From assembly GCA_030672555.1 (NCBI GenBank), contig DAOVGD010000167.1:1-5640 (forward strand): 5,640 nucleotides of DNA, read 5' to 3'. The position numbers and the translations under genes were made by a program. The notes below the pieces were generated by a model. It saw only the letters and a program-made list of their open reading frames with translations, was not told the DNA's origin and searched no databases. Below, piece by piece: positions 5,564-5,640 of the stretch. The number at the start of each line of letters is the position of its first letter. Position 1 is the stretch's first letter. This DNA is from Desulfobacterales bacterium (GTDB taxonomy: Bacteria; Desulfobacterota; Desulfobacteria; Desulfobacterales; C00003106).

Positions 5564-5639
5564 GGGGCTGTAGCTCAGATGGGAGAGCGCATGACTGGCA
5601 GTCATGAGGTCAGGGGTTCGATCCCCCTCAGCTCCACCA
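5564..5639 (+). tRNA. tRNA-Ala (anticodon GGC), CCA encoded
   Basis: This 76-nt gene folds into a complete cloverleaf. Acceptor GGGGCTG (5564-5570) pairs with CAGCTCC (5629-5635) with one G-T wobble. D-stem GCTC (5573-5576) pairs with GAGC (5585-5588). Anticodon stem CATGA/TCATG encloses loop CTGGCAG, with anticodon GGC at 5597-5599 reading Ala codon GCC. A 5-nt variable region precedes T-stem AGGGG/CCCCT (5612-5616, 5624-5628) with loop TTCGATC. The discriminator is A5636, followed by a genomically encoded CCA. It has its own promoter at 5523-5551. The window ends one base later, so any tRNA cluster or terminator downstream is not visible. Confidence 0.98.
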
Positions 5640-5640
5640 A

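Overview
This 5.64 kb window is bacterial. It looks like a chromosome segment from a moderately AT-rich member of the Desulfobacterota (the old Deltaproteobacteria). The lineage call rests mainly on the PpiD-like protein, whose N-terminus (MLRLMRKH, then a membrane anchor ending FWGVGSF) and layout resemble sulfate-reducer homologues as I remember them. The presence of several Hanks-type kinases fits the same group. It is an inference, not a proof.

Layout. Positions 1-266 are very AT-rich and non-coding, with a weak candidate promoter and short repeats. Positions 267-3071 hold two Ser/Thr protein kinase genes on the + strand, 51 bp apart and probably cotranscribed. The first encodes a soluble kinase with a C-terminal cyclic-nucleotide-binding domain. 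The second encodes a kinase with an N-terminal membrane hairpin and a TPR-like segment. Their catalytic domains are clear paralogues joined to different sensory modules. Seventeen bases further on, and convergent, comes a minus-strand pair: a 79-residue four-cysteine zinc-ribbon protein (5235-4996) and, after only 2 bp, a 634-residue membrane-anchored SurA/PpiD-type parvulin chaperone (4993-3089). The stretch 5236-5563 has no credible gene. It holds a minus-strand promoter candidate, a degenerate repeat with inverted arms, an orphan intrinsic-terminator-like hairpin and a strong sigma70-type promoter. That promoter drives a complete tRNA-Ala(GGC) with encoded CCA at the right edge.

How they may work together. 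The kinase pair is the most interesting part. One member could respond to a cyclic nucleotide in the cytoplasm and the other to a membrane or protein-interaction cue, so they may act in parallel or as a cascade on shared substrates. Kinase 1 has two departures from the canonical catalytic motifs (DFS for DFG, HRDIKHSN for HRDIKPxN). No partner phosphatase, FHA protein or nucleotide cyclase lies in the window. The zinc-ribbon/PpiD pair is probably an envelope-protein-folding operon unrelated to the kinases. I see no mobile element, CRISPR array or defence system.
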